A DNA stretch of 64,000 nt from Pseudomonas syringae. GTDB lineage: Bacteria > Pseudomonadota > Gammaproteobacteria > Pseudomonadales > Pseudomonadaceae. This document shows, piece after piece, positions 56,181 through 64,000 of this stretch (position 1 is its first letter; each line of letters starts with the position of its first letter). Both the position numbers and the translations under genes were made by a program. The stretch spans positions 62,001-126,000 of the forward strand of contig NZ_WKCB01000001.1 in assembly GCF_021606685.1 (NCBI RefSeq), written 5' to 3'. Under the pieces are notes generated by a model. That model ran no database searches. It had not been told where the DNA came from and saw only the letters and a program-made list of their open reading frames with translations.

Positions 56181-57989
56181 ATGCCCCATGAAGGCAACCT
56201 GTTACAAGCAGCCGTGGTGTTCCTGCTCGCCGCCGTGCTGACCGTGCCCCTGGCCAAGCGCCTGCAGTTGGGCGCGGTGCTCGGCTATCTGTTCGCCGGT
56301 GTGATTATCGGCCCGTCGGTGTTGGGCCTGATCGGCAACCCGCAAAGCGTCGCGCAGTTTTCGGAGCTGGGCGTGGTGCTGTTGCTGTTTATCATCGGCC
56401 TGGAGCTGTCGCCCAAGCGTCTATGGGTGATGCGCAAGGCGGTGTTTGGTGTCGGCCTGGCGCAGGTGCTGCTTACCGGCCTGGTGATGGGCGTCGTGGC
56501 GTTGTGGCTATTTGGCCAACCCTGGAACAGCGCAATCGTGCTGGGCCTGGGGCTGGCGCTGTCGTCTACTGCGTTTGGCCTGCAAAGCCTGGCCGAACGC
56601 AAGGAGCTTAACCAGCCCCACGGGCGGCTGGCGTTTGCCATCCTGTTGTTCCAGGACATCGCCGCGATCCCGCTGATCGCCCTGGTGCCGCTGCTGGCCG
56701 GCAGCGATCACCCGACTACCGAGGCGCAAGGCCTGCAACACGTGCTGCAGATCCTCGGCAGCATCGCCGTGGTGATCATTGGCGGGCGCTACCTGTTGCG
56801 GCCGGTGTTTCGCATCGTCGCCAAGACCGGCCTGCGCGAAGTCTCCACCGCCACCGCGTTGCTGGTGGTGATTGGCACGGCCTGGTTGATGGAGTTGGTG
56901 GGTGTGTCCATGGCCCTCGGCGCTTTCCTCGCCGGCCTACTGCTGGCGGACTCGGAGTACCGCCACGAACTGGAATCGCAGATCGAACCCTTCAAGGGCC
57001 TGCTGCTGGGGTTGTTCTTCATCAGCGTGGGCATGGGCGCCAACCTCAGCCTGTTGGTCAGCTCGCCGTTGATCGTGATCGGCCTGACCTTGCTGTTGAT
57101 CGGTTTGAAGCTGCCGCTGCTGTACGCCGTCGGCCGCAGGGTCGGGGACCTCAATCGCGAAAGCGCGCTGCGCCTCGGTGTAGTGCTGGCGGCTGGCGGT
57201 GAGTTCGCGTTTGTGGTGTTCAAAATCGGCCGCGATCAGGGCCTGTTCGAGCCGCACCTCTACGACATCCTGGTGCTGACCATCACCCTGTCCATGGCCG
57301 TGACGCCGCTGCTGCTGTTGGTGTGCCCCAAGCTGTTCAAGCCCAAGGTCAAACCGGTGGAAGTGCCCGAGGAATACCGCGCTATCGAAAGCGATGCGCC
57401 GCGCGTGGTGATTGCCGGCATGGGCCGTATGGGCCAGATCGTGGCGCGTATCCTGCGCGCGCAGAACATCTCGTTTATCGCCCTCGATACCTCGGTGGAA
57501 ACCATCGAGCTGACCCGCAGTTTCGGCGGCATGCCGGTGTTCTACGGGGACCCGCAGCGCCCCGAAATCCTGCATGCCGCCAAGGTCGACCAGGCGGAGT
57601 TCTTCGTCATCGCCATGGACGACCCGGAGATCAACATCAAGACTGCCGAGTTGGTGCGCAGCCTCTACCCGCACATGAAGATCATCGCCCGCGCCCGTAA
57701 CCGTCAGCATGTGCACCGCCTGGTGGACCTCGACGCATCGCCGGTTCGCGAAACGTTCTACTCCAGCCTGGAGATGAGCCGCCGCACCCTGGTGGGCCTC
57801 GGGTTGAGCCAGGCCCAGGCCGACGCGCGTATCACCCGCTTCAAAAATCACGACTTGCAGCTACTCGCCGCGCAACACGCGGTCTACGACGACGCCGCCA
57901 AGGTGATGCAAACCGCTCAGGAAGCCCGTGCGGAACTGGCACGGCTGTTCGAGATGGATCGACTCGAGGAAGAGTCCGACAAAGCGTGA
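56181..57989 (+). CDS. CPA2-family monovalent cation:proton antiporter (Kef-type)
   Basis: The 602-residue product has 12-13 hydrophobic segments (about 1-380) with GYLFAGVIIGPSVLG and FLAGLLLADSEYRHELE, then a cytoplasmic RCK/TrkA-N domain (about 405-520; VVIAGMGRMGQIVARIL, with PVFYGDPQRPEIL). It exports K+ or Na+ in exchange for protons, gated by nucleotides or glutathione adducts. No KefF/KefG-type regulator gene is adjacent. Confidence 0.92.
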   Translation: MPHEGNLLQAAVVFLLAAVLTVPLAKRLQLGAVLGYLFAGVIIGPSVLGLIGNPQSVAQFSELGVVLLLFIIGLELSPKRLWVMRKAVFGVGLAQVLLTGLVMGVVALWLFGQPWNSAIVLGLGLALSSTAFGLQSLAERKELNQPHGRLAFAILLFQDIAAIPLIALVPLLAGSDHPTTEAQGLQHVLQILGSIAVVIIGGRYLLRPVFRIVAKTGLREVSTATALLVVIGTAWLMELVGVSMALGAFLAGLLLADSEYRHELESQIEPFKGLLLGLFFISVGMGANLSLLVSSPLIVIGLTLLLIGLKLPLLYAVGRRVGDLNRESALRLGVVLAAGGEFAFVVFKIGRDQGLFEPHLYDILVLTITLSMAVTPLLLLVCPKLFKPKVKPVEVPEEYRAIESDAPRVVIAGMGRMGQIVARILRAQNISFIALDTSVETIELTRSFGGMPVFYGDPQRPEILHAAKVDQAEFFVIAMDDPEINIKTAELVRSLYPHMKIIARARNRQHVHRLVDLDASPVRETFYSSLEMSRRTLVGLGLSQAQADARITRFKNHDLQLLAAQHAVYDDAAKVMQTAQEARAELARLFEMDRLEEESDKA

Positions 57990-58061
57990 GGCCATGGATG
58001 AACGATATTGCGATTTTTCTGACAGAATACGCCGCAATTTCGTTCATCCCTGGAGTGTTTC

Positions 58062-58616
58062 ATGGCCACGTTCACCAAGACCGCTGCCCTGCTGGCCCTT
58101 GCGCTTACCGCCGGCAGCGTGTTCGCAGCCAGTAAGCCGGCCACGCAAACTATCTCCGCCCTGGGTGGCAAGTTCTCTTTCAGCCTGCCCAAGGCCTACG
58201 TCGCCGACACCCTGCCGGCCGGCAAGGCCGAAGACGGCACCACCGACACCCAAGGCACGATGTACGCCAACCAGACCACCAAAAGCGTGGTGATCGTCGC
58301 CCAAACCCTGCGCAACGACGGCGTCGTGATCAAGGATAACGACCCGCAGTTTCTCGACGGCGCCGTGGCCGGTTTCATCAAGGACCAGAGCGCCGCCCTG
58401 CCCGACTTCAAGAAACTCAACGAGAAAAAACTCACCTTCAAGGGGCTGGGCCTGCGCCAGGTGGACAGCACCGCCACCCAAGGCGGCGGCAAGACGTTGA
58501 ACTCCACCTTCCTTGGCGGCTCCGGTAACCATTTGCTGGTGATCCAGGCGATTTCGCGGGCAGACGATGCCAAAGGCCACGCCGCGTTGGTGAAGCAGAT
58601 TACCGGCGGCAAGTAA
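58062..58616 (+). CDS. Exported hypothetical protein
   Basis: The 184-residue product has a signal peptide (TAALLALALTAGSVFA) cleaved before SKPATQ, and a mature domain with GGKFSFSLPKAYVADTLPAG and SRADDAKGHAALVKQI. It resembles small periplasmic proteins of unknown role common in Pseudomonas. It ends before a REPIN-like hairpin. Confidence 0.65.
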   Translation: MATFTKTAALLALALTAGSVFAASKPATQTISALGGKFSFSLPKAYVADTLPAGKAEDGTTDTQGTMYANQTTKSVVIVAQTLRNDGVVIKDNDPQFLDGAVAGFIKDQSAALPDFKKLNEKKLTFKGLGLRQVDSTATQGGGKTLNSTFLGGSGNHLLVIQAISRADDAKGHAALVKQITGGK

Positions 58617-58643
58617 CTCGACCTCCCGAGCAACACACATCAA

Positions 58644-58732
58644 ATGTGGGAGGGGGCTTGCTCCCGATGAGGGTGTGTCAGTTACAGATCTATCAACTGA
58701 CAAACTGCCATCGGGAGCAAGCCCCCTCCCAC
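58644..58732. repeat. REPIN-like inverted REP pair, copy 2
   Basis: The arms are identical to the copy at 42,997-43,087 (ATGTGGGAGGGGGCTTGC and its inverse), with a different central sequence. It lies between convergent genes. Confidence 0.85.
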
Positions 58733-58747
58733 CTTTTTGAACCGTGT

Positions 58748-59467
58748 TTATTTGAGGCTTTTTTCCAGCCAGGCGCTCAGGTCCTGCACCTCTGCCTCGC
58801 TGATGGTATGCGGCATGCCCGGATAGCCATGAAACTCCGGTTTGAGCCCCAACCCCGTCAGCACCTCATTCGCGCGAGTCGCCGAGGTGTAAGGCAGCGC
58901 CTGGTCCAAGGTGCCATGGCCGATGAAGATCGCCAGTTGCCGCAATGACTGATCCGGCTTCAACTCAGCCTTGAGCACCGGCAACACGCTGCCACTCAAC
59001 GCCGCAATCCCACGCACCAGCGTAGGCTCACGCAGACCCACCTCGTAGGACATGATCGCGCCCTGGCTGAAGCCCACCAGAAACACCCGATCCGGCTGGG
59101 TGTGGTACTTGGCGGTGGCTTGGCCCACAAAGTCTTCGATTAGCCTGGCGCTGCGTTGCAGGTCGGCTGTCTCGCCGTCGTACTCGCCGTCGCCGGGCGT
59201 CTTGGTAAACCAACGATAGCCATGGGGCTCCACCGGCATTGGTGCGCGGGCCGACAGGTAGGTCCAGGTCGATGGCAGCGAATCCTTGATGCCGAACAGG
59301 TCCTCCTCGTTGCTGCCGAACCCATGCAGGAAGATCACCAGCGGTTGGTTGCGCGCATCGCCCTGGGTCTGTTCCAGGTAGGCCAGCGGCAAGTCGGTGT
59401 GCAGCGGGGCATCGGCCTGCGCCGCGCCGGCCACCAGCGTCAGCGCCAGGGCAAACAGTTTGAGCAT
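58748..59467 (-). CDS. Exported alpha/beta hydrolase (carboxylesterase/LysoPL type)
   Basis: The 239-residue product has a signal peptide (LFALALTLVAGAAQA), then VIFLHGFGSNEEDLFGI, the nucleophile elbow VFLVGFSQGAIMSYEV and the C-terminal histidine in YPGMPHTISE. This order marks the phospholipase/carboxylesterase family. Its stop precedes the REPIN. Confidence 0.85.
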   Translation of the reverse strand: MLKLFALALTLVAGAAQADAPLHTDLPLAYLEQTQGDARNQPLVIFLHGFGSNEEDLFGIKDSLPSTWTYLSARAPMPVEPHGYRWFTKTPGDGEYDGETADLQRSARLIEDFVGQATAKYHTQPDRVFLVGFSQGAIMSYEVGLREPTLVRGIAALSGSVLPVLKAELKPDQSLRQLAIFIGHGTLDQALPYTSATRANEVLTGLGLKPEFHGYPGMPHTISEAEVQDLSAWLEKSLK

Positions 59468-59478
59468 GGGACGTTACC

Positions 59479-60234
59479 TCAGGGTTTGCGCAGCAAATAA
59501 GTGTCCATGATCCAGCCATTTTCCAGGCGCGCCGCCTTGCGCACCTGTTGGATTTGCTCAGCCACTTCACTGACTTTACCGCTGATGAGGATCTCGTCCG
59601 GTGTGCCCAGGTAGGCGCCCCAGTAAATATCCAGGTCTTGATCGGCCAGGCTACGGTAGGAATCTTCGGCGTCGAGCATCACCACCAGGGTATCGGCATC
59701 ACTCGCCTGCCCCGCCGCCAAACGGCGCCCGGTGGTGATTTCCACGGACTTTCCGATGCGGTTCAACGCCACCTTGTGCTGGGCGGCCAGGGCCTGCACG
59801 CTGGTGATACCGGGGATCACCTCGAACTCGAAAGTACAGCGGCCACTGGCCAGGATCGCCTGCAGGATACGGATCGTGCTGTCGTACAGCGCCGGGTCGC
59901 CCCAGGCCAGGAACGCGCCCACTTCGCCGTCGGCCATTTCCTCGGTGATCATGCGCTCGAACGTCTGCTGCTTGTCGCGGTTGAGGTCCCGCACCGCCGT
60001 GGTGTAGTCAATATCGCCGCGTACGCGCTCGGGGCATTCGGCCTCGACGAAACGGTAGCCCGGCTCGGTGATGTAGGTTTCGCAGATCTCGCGGCGCAGG
60101 TCGATCAGCTTGTCTTTGCTCTGGCCCTTGTCCATCAGGAAAAACACGTCGGTGCGGTTCAGCGCCTTCACGGCCTGCATCGTGATGTAGTCAGGGTTGC
60201 CGGCGCCAATGCCGATGATCAGGATGCGTTTCAT
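59479..60234 (-). CDS. cobF: Precorrin-6A synthase CobF
   Basis: The 251-residue SAM-dependent methyltransferase has GIGAGNPDYITMQAVKAL at its N-terminus, GAFLAWGDPALYDSTIRIL and IPGITSVQALAA, the standard tetrapyrrole-methylase blocks. CobF performs the deacetylating C-1 methylation specific to aerobic cobalamin synthesis. It lies 45 bases downstream of a histidine phosphatase gene. Confidence 0.93.
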   Translation of the reverse strand: MKRILIIGIGAGNPDYITMQAVKALNRTDVFFLMDKGQSKDKLIDLRREICETYITEPGYRFVEAECPERVRGDIDYTTAVRDLNRDKQQTFERMITEEMADGEVGAFLAWGDPALYDSTIRILQAILASGRCTFEFEVIPGITSVQALAAQHKVALNRIGKSVEITTGRRLAAGQASDADTLVVMLDAEDSYRSLADQDLDIYWGAYLGTPDEILISGKVSEVAEQIQQVRKAARLENGWIMDTYLLRKP

Positions 60235-60279
60235 GGGTTGCTCTCATTGCGGGGCGTGAATTTTGCCATGTTCAGGCGC

Positions 60280-60834
60280 TCAGGCGTGAGTTTCCAGGCG
60301 CAGGCGCCATACGCTGTTGAAGCGCAGCTCGGTGACGGACAGCGGCTCGACGTCGATCCGGTAGAACATCGAGAGCGGAAACTGCATCACGTGGAGCATT
60401 GCGGCGCGGATGACAAACGGGTGAGTGATGGCCACGACATGGCCAGGTTGGCTTTCGAGGGCATGCAGCCACTGCCCAACCCGCGCGCAGACCTGGTCCA
60501 CCGACTCGCCGCCATGGGGCGCGCTGGCGCTGTCGGTCAACCCGGCCTTCAATTCGTCGGGGTCCACCTGGCCGACGTGCTGGCCTTTCCAACGGCCAAA
60601 ATCGGCATCACGCAGAGCGTCGACGACCACCGCATCACGGCCGAACAAGCCTGCCGTCTGCCGCGCTCGCGCCTCGGGCCCACAGAGCAGTCGCCGACGC
60701 TTTGCGTAGCGCCCGGCCAGGGACAACGCCGCGTGCTGCCAATCCATCGCCACCGATTCGTCATCGGCAAACCGGCCATGTTTCTGCAGCGGTGTCACGG
60801 CGTGGCAAATCAAGCTCAAACGGGTGGTCTGCAT
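60280..60834 (-). CDS. Histidine-phosphatase-family protein lacking the canonical RHG arginine
   Basis: The 184-residue product (ATG 60834) starts MQTTRLSLICHAVTPLQ. CHA replaces the usual RHG/RHA, so the first catalytic arginine is a cysteine while the histidine remains. GPEARARQTAGLFG and ITHPFVIRAAMLH match the other active-site arginine and second histidine. It probably processes a phosphate ester in cobalamin synthesis given its neighbour cobF, but activity is uncertain. Confidence 0.75.
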   Translation of the reverse strand: MQTTRLSLICHAVTPLQKHGRFADDESVAMDWQHAALSLAGRYAKRRRLLCGPEARARQTAGLFGRDAVVVDALRDADFGRWKGQHVGQVDPDELKAGLTDSASAPHGGESVDQVCARVGQWLHALESQPGHVVAITHPFVIRAAMLHVMQFPLSMFYRIDVEPLSVTELRFNSVWRLRLETHA

Positions 60835-61011
60835 GGCAATTTCGCTCGAATTCAAAGCGCCGTCAGGGAAGACCGGCAGCACTGTCCGGGCATGTTACAA
60901 CGAACACGCCCGTGGCAGTCGGCCCGCAACGCGTGCGGGCCGGATTCGAGCGTGAGCGGCGCTCACCGCCATCGGCGGCCAGCCCCCCCCATGCAGAGTT
61001 TGCAGTGCGCG

Positions 61012-62079
61012 TTAAGCCGCGTGGCGTTCCTTCTTCAAACTCTCCATGTCGATCACAAACCGGTACTTCACATCGCCCTTGAGCATCCGCTCATAGGCCT
61101 CGTTGATGCTCTGGATGTCGATCATTTCCACGTCCGAGACAATCCCGTGCTTGGCGCAGAAATCGAGCATGTCCTGGGTTTCCTGGATGCCGCCGATCAG
61201 CGAACCGGCCAGGCTGCGGCGCTTGAAGATCAGGCCGAATACCGCCGGCGACGGGTGCGGGCTGTCAGGGGCGCCGACCAGCGTCATGGTGCCGTCGCGC
61301 TTGAGCAGGTTGAGGAACACGTCCAGGTCATGCGGCGCTGCGACCGTGTTGAGGATGAAGTCCAGGCTGTTGGCGACCTTGGCCATTTCCTCCGGGTTCT
61401 TCGACACCACCACCTGGTCAGCGCCCAGGCGCAGGCCGTCTTCGCGCTTGTTCGGCGAGGTGGTGAACAGCGTGACATGCGCGCCCATGGCGTGGGCGAT
61501 CTTCACCGCCATATGCCCTAGACCACCCAGGCCGACCACGCCGACCTTCTTGCCGGGGCCGACTTTCCAGTGGTGCAGCGGCGAATAGGTGGTGATGCCA
61601 GCGCACAGCAACGGCGCCACGGCAGCCAGGTTGGAAGCGTCGTGGGAGATGCGCAGCACGAACTTTTCCTTGACCACGATGCTGTCCGAGTAGCCGCCAA
61701 AGGTGTTTTCGCCGCCAAATACCGGGCCGTTGTAGGTGCCGGTAAACCCGTTCTCGCAGTATTGCTCCTCGCCCTCGGCGCAGGAGGCGCAGTGCTGGCA
61801 GCTGTCGACCATGCAACCGACACCGGCCAGGTCGCCGACCTTGAAGTTCTTGACGTTGCCACCCACTGCCGTCACGCGGCCGACGATTTCGTGGCCAGGC
61901 ACCGAGGGGTAAAGCGTGTTATTCCACTCGTTGCGCGCAGTGTGCAGGTCGGAGTGGCAGACGCCGCAATATAGGATGTCAATCTGTACGTCGTCGGCCC
62001 CTGGCGCACGGCGCTCGAAGGTAAAGGGCTTGAGCGTGTCCTTGGCGTTCTGGGCGGCGTAGCTGTAAGTCTTGGCCAT
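61012..62079 (-). CDS. NAD(P)-dependent zinc alcohol dehydrogenase (YahK/CAD type)
   Basis: The 355-residue product has YCGVCHSDLHTARNEW with the catalytic-zinc cysteine, PGHEIVGRV, the structural-zinc cysteines (CQHCASCAEGEEQYC) and GLGGLGHMAVKIAHAMG for NADP. It fits broad-specificity aldehyde reductases such as YahK. The ATG at 62079 has AGGTG upstream. Confidence 0.9.
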   Translation of the reverse strand: MAKTYSYAAQNAKDTLKPFTFERRAPGADDVQIDILYCGVCHSDLHTARNEWNNTLYPSVPGHEIVGRVTAVGGNVKNFKVGDLAGVGCMVDSCQHCASCAEGEEQYCENGFTGTYNGPVFGGENTFGGYSDSIVVKEKFVLRISHDASNLAAVAPLLCAGITTYSPLHHWKVGPGKKVGVVGLGGLGHMAVKIAHAMGAHVTLFTTSPNKREDGLRLGADQVVVSKNPEEMAKVANSLDFILNTVAAPHDLDVFLNLLKRDGTMTLVGAPDSPHPSPAVFGLIFKRRSLAGSLIGGIQETQDMLDFCAKHGIVSDVEMIDIQSINEAYERMLKGDVKYRFVIDMESLKKERHAA

Positions 62080-62227
62080 TTCGTTCACCTGTGTGATCTG
62101 ACGGTAGAGGTCAGTGGACCAGCATAGACGCTGAACCGTTCAACCGAGCACACCCGTACAAGCCCTTCGTCCGGTTTGCCGCGATAGTCAGCTAGAGTCT
62201 TTTTGCCCCCTCACCCAGGAGTTTTCC

Positions 62228-63046
62228 ATGAGCACTTTTGTTGCCAAAGACGGTACCCAGATCTACTTCAAGGATTGGGGCAGCGGCAAGCCCGTGCTGT
62301 TCAGCCACGGCTGGCCGCTGGATGCCGATATGTGGGAATACCAGATGGAATACCTGAGCAGCCGTGGCTACCGCACTATCGCGTTCGACCGCCGTGGTTT
62401 TGGCCGCTCGGACCAGCCATGGACCGGCAATGACTACAACACCTTTGCCGACGACATCGCGCAGCTGATCGAGCACCTGGACCTCAAGGACGTAACCCTG
62501 GTGGGCTTCTCCATGGGCGGCGGCGACGTGGCCCGCTACATCGCCCGCCATGGCAGCGCCCGCGTTGCCGGCCTGGTGTTGCTGGGTGCGGTCACGCCGC
62601 TGTTCGGCCAGAAAGCCGATTACCCACAAGGCGTGCCGACCCCGGTGTTCGACGGCATCAAGGAAGGCCTGCTCAAGGACCGTGCGCAGTTCATCTCGGA
62701 CTTCAACACCCCGTTCTTCGGCATCAACAAGGGCCAGACCGTCTCCCAAGGCGTGTTGACCCAGACCCTGCAGATCGCGCTGCTCGCCTCGCTCAAGTCG
62801 ACCGTGGATTGCGTCACTGCGTTCTCCGAAACCGACTTCCGCCCGGACATGGCCAAGATCGACGTACCGACCCTGGTGATCCACGGTGATGGCGACCAGA
62901 TCGTACCGTTCGAGACCACCGGCAAAGTCGCCGCTGAAATGATCAAGGGCGCCGAACTCAAGGTCTACAAGGATGCGCCCCACGGTTTTGCGGCCACCCA
63001 CACCCAGCAGTTGAACGAAGACCTGCTGGCGTTCCTGAGCCGCTGA
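62228..63046 (+). CDS. Alpha/beta hydrolase, non-heme chloroperoxidase/arylesterase type
   Basis: The 272-residue product has FSHGWPLDADMWEYQM, IAFDRRGFGRSDQPW, the nucleophile elbow VGFSMGGGDVARYIA and the histidine in DAPHGFAATH, giving a Ser-Asp-His triad. This is the cofactor-free haloperoxidase/arylesterase family. A strong terminator follows. Confidence 0.9.
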   Translation: MSTFVAKDGTQIYFKDWGSGKPVLFSHGWPLDADMWEYQMEYLSSRGYRTIAFDRRGFGRSDQPWTGNDYNTFADDIAQLIEHLDLKDVTLVGFSMGGGDVARYIARHGSARVAGLVLLGAVTPLFGQKADYPQGVPTPVFDGIKEGLLKDRAQFISDFNTPFFGINKGQTVSQGVLTQTLQIALLASLKSTVDCVTAFSETDFRPDMAKIDVPTLVIHGDGDQIVPFETTGKVAAEMIKGAELKVYKDAPHGFAATHTQQLNEDLLAFLSR

Positions 63047-63073
63047 ACCCACTGCAACCCTCTCTCCTTGTTT

Positions 63074-63098
63074 GGCCGGGCTTGCCCGGCCTTTTTTT
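63074..63098 (+). terminator. Rho-independent terminator
   Basis: GGCCGGGC/GCCCGGCC stem followed by seven T, 28 bases after the hydrolase stop. Confidence 0.9.
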
Positions 63099-63100
63099 GC

Positions 63101-63487
63101 TCAGGACAAACGCCGGCTCAGCACCAGGCGACCCGGCCCGGCGATCAGCACACTGGTGAAGATGATCAACAGCAGCCAGCCGAACTGCCCTTCCAACACG
63201 CTCCACTGCGGGTGCACCACCAGCATCGCGATCAACAGCACCGCGAGGATCGGCAGGCACGCCAGGCGCACCAGCACCCCGGTAATAATCAGCAGCGGGC
63301 ACAGCACTTCGGCAAAAATCGCCAGCAGCAGCGTCACGTGGGGCCCCAGGTGAAACGGGTCCTCGATCAGTGCGAGCTGTTCGCTGTAGTTGAGCAGCTT
63401 GGGCAAGCCATGCACCCAGAGCAGAAACAGCGCCCCGCTGACCCGCAGAAACAACAGCCCCAGATCCGGTTTTTGTAGTTCGTTCAT
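63101..63487 (-). CDS. DoxX-family membrane protein
   Basis: The 128-residue product has four hydrophobic segments, with GLLFLRVSGALFLLWVHGLP at the N-terminus and a C-terminal GPGRLVLSRRLS. This is the DoxX/SURF4-like pattern. Such proteins are redox-linked membrane proteins of mostly unknown role. It may share a transcript with the metallo-hydrolase upstream (59-base gap). Confidence 0.82.
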   Translation of the reverse strand: MNELQKPDLGLLFLRVSGALFLLWVHGLPKLLNYSEQLALIEDPFHLGPHVTLLLAIFAEVLCPLLIITGVLVRLACLPILAVLLIAMLVVHPQWSVLEGQFGWLLLIIFTSVLIAGPGRLVLSRRLS

Positions 63488-63545
63488 AAGCGACCTGCAC
63501 AGGTGGAAACCGCCGGCGTGTGCACGGCGGTAATGAGGGAAAGGC

Positions 63546-64000
63546 TTAATCGATCAGCGGCACGTGCGCCGCGCGTTTGTAGGGGCCGTACTCCACCGGC
63601 ACCCACTGGAAGTGCTTGCCCTCGGCGGTGATATGCCCGATGCCGGGGAACGGCAAGTGCGCCGCCGTCACCCAGATCTTGCTGGCCGCGGCGGCGCTGA
63701 ATACCGCTTCGCGGCTCTTGATCGCCTGTTGGCCATTGACGTCAAAGCCGATGGACACCTCTGGGTGCAAGAACTGCACGGCAAGGTTGTGCACCAGGTC
63801 CCCCATGAACAGGATGCTCTGGCCCTGGGAGTTGAAACGGTAGGTGGTGCTGCCCGGCGTATGCCCTGGCGCCTGCGCTGTTTCGACGCCGTCGACCGGC
63901 AGCTTGCCCGGCTCGAACGTCTTGAAGCGCCCGGCGGCGATGTAGGGCGCCGTCGAGTCCTGAGCGATCTTGAAAAAGCCTTTGGCGGCCTCCGGGGCCT
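63546..64000 (-). CDS. MBL-fold metallo-hydrolase, N-terminus outside the window
   Basis: About 151 C-terminal codons are present. ETAQAPGHTPGSTTYRF and SILFMGDLVHNLAVQ contain the late metal-binding histidine and aspartate of the metallo-beta-lactamase fold. The frame is open to the window edge, so the N-terminal HxHxDH part lies beyond. The substrate is unknown. Confidence 0.85.
   Translation of the reverse strand, partial: APEAAKGFFKIAQDSTAPYIAAGRFKTFEPGKLPVDGVETAQAPGHTPGSTTYRFNSQGQSILFMGDLVHNLAVQFLHPEVSIGFDVNGQQAIKSREAVFSAAAASKIWVTAAHLPFPGIGHITAEGKHFQWVPVEYGPYKRAAHVPLID

Noticed and set aside
59548..61521. A 657-codon plus-strand frame across cobF, the phosphatase and the alcohol dehydrogenase
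   Set aside because: It spans three well-supported genes on the other strand and has no recognisable domain.

Overview
The window reads as a Pseudomonas chromosome, most likely of the P. fluorescens group. This is inferred from gene content: an MvaT-type H-NS analogue, an nrtR/pncA NAD-salvage locus, an aerobic cobF gene, an mtlR/mtlE-type polyol locus, an S-type pyocin, a Pseudomonas metallothionein, and REP-type hairpins built on GTGGGAGGGGGC. No rRNA, tRNA or CRISPR array was recognised.

Positions 1 to about 35,970 are accessory DNA. They have more A+T than the right half, many small genes of unknown function, IS remnants and broken genes. From left to right they hold a CsbD-like gene, a VOC-fold gene beside an IS66 scrap, and two near-identical diguanylate cyclases flanking an MvaT-like silencer. 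A hybrid histidine kinase, a chemoreceptor, another IS66 scrap and a third diguanylate cyclase follow. Next comes an ion-transport block (SulP transporter with a decayed Usp partner, CLC channel, DUF2254 protein) and a second chemoreceptor. A patch of small orphan genes contains a frameshifted IS1182-family transposase. Then comes a large arsenic locus: arsN1 converges on MFS-arsO-arsC-arsH-arsC-arsB-arsR-arsC, which diverges from arsN2. A BamE-like lipoprotein and a DUF3800 gene split by an internal inversion close the region.

The junction near 35,970 falls inside pncB: only its first 22 codons remain, downstream of pncA. The accessory DNA has therefore separated pncB, and anything once downstream of it, from nrtR and pncA.

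Positions about 35,971 to 64,000 look like GC-rich core genome: nrtR/pncA, a short-chain dehydrogenase plus polyol-binding protein and AraC activator with no permease genes, tsx plus a purine nucleoside permease behind a PurR-like palindrome, quinone-oxidoreductase/XapX/AraC genes, a LexA-boxed pyocin with immunity gene, a metallothionein, a paired DMT transporter with LysR regulator, a damaged Phd/VapC module, mntH, a DUF726 hydrolase, AraC plus EamA exporter, a CPA2 antiporter, cobF with a phosphatase, an alcohol dehydrogenase, a peroxidase-like hydrolase, DoxX and a metallo-hydrolase cut by the window edge.

The most unusual item is the DUF3800 gene at 34,611-35,414. Re-inverting about 676 bp between 7-bp inverted repeats (CGCTAAA/TTTAGCG) restores one 267-codon frame at both junctions, followed by a small helix-turn-helix gene.
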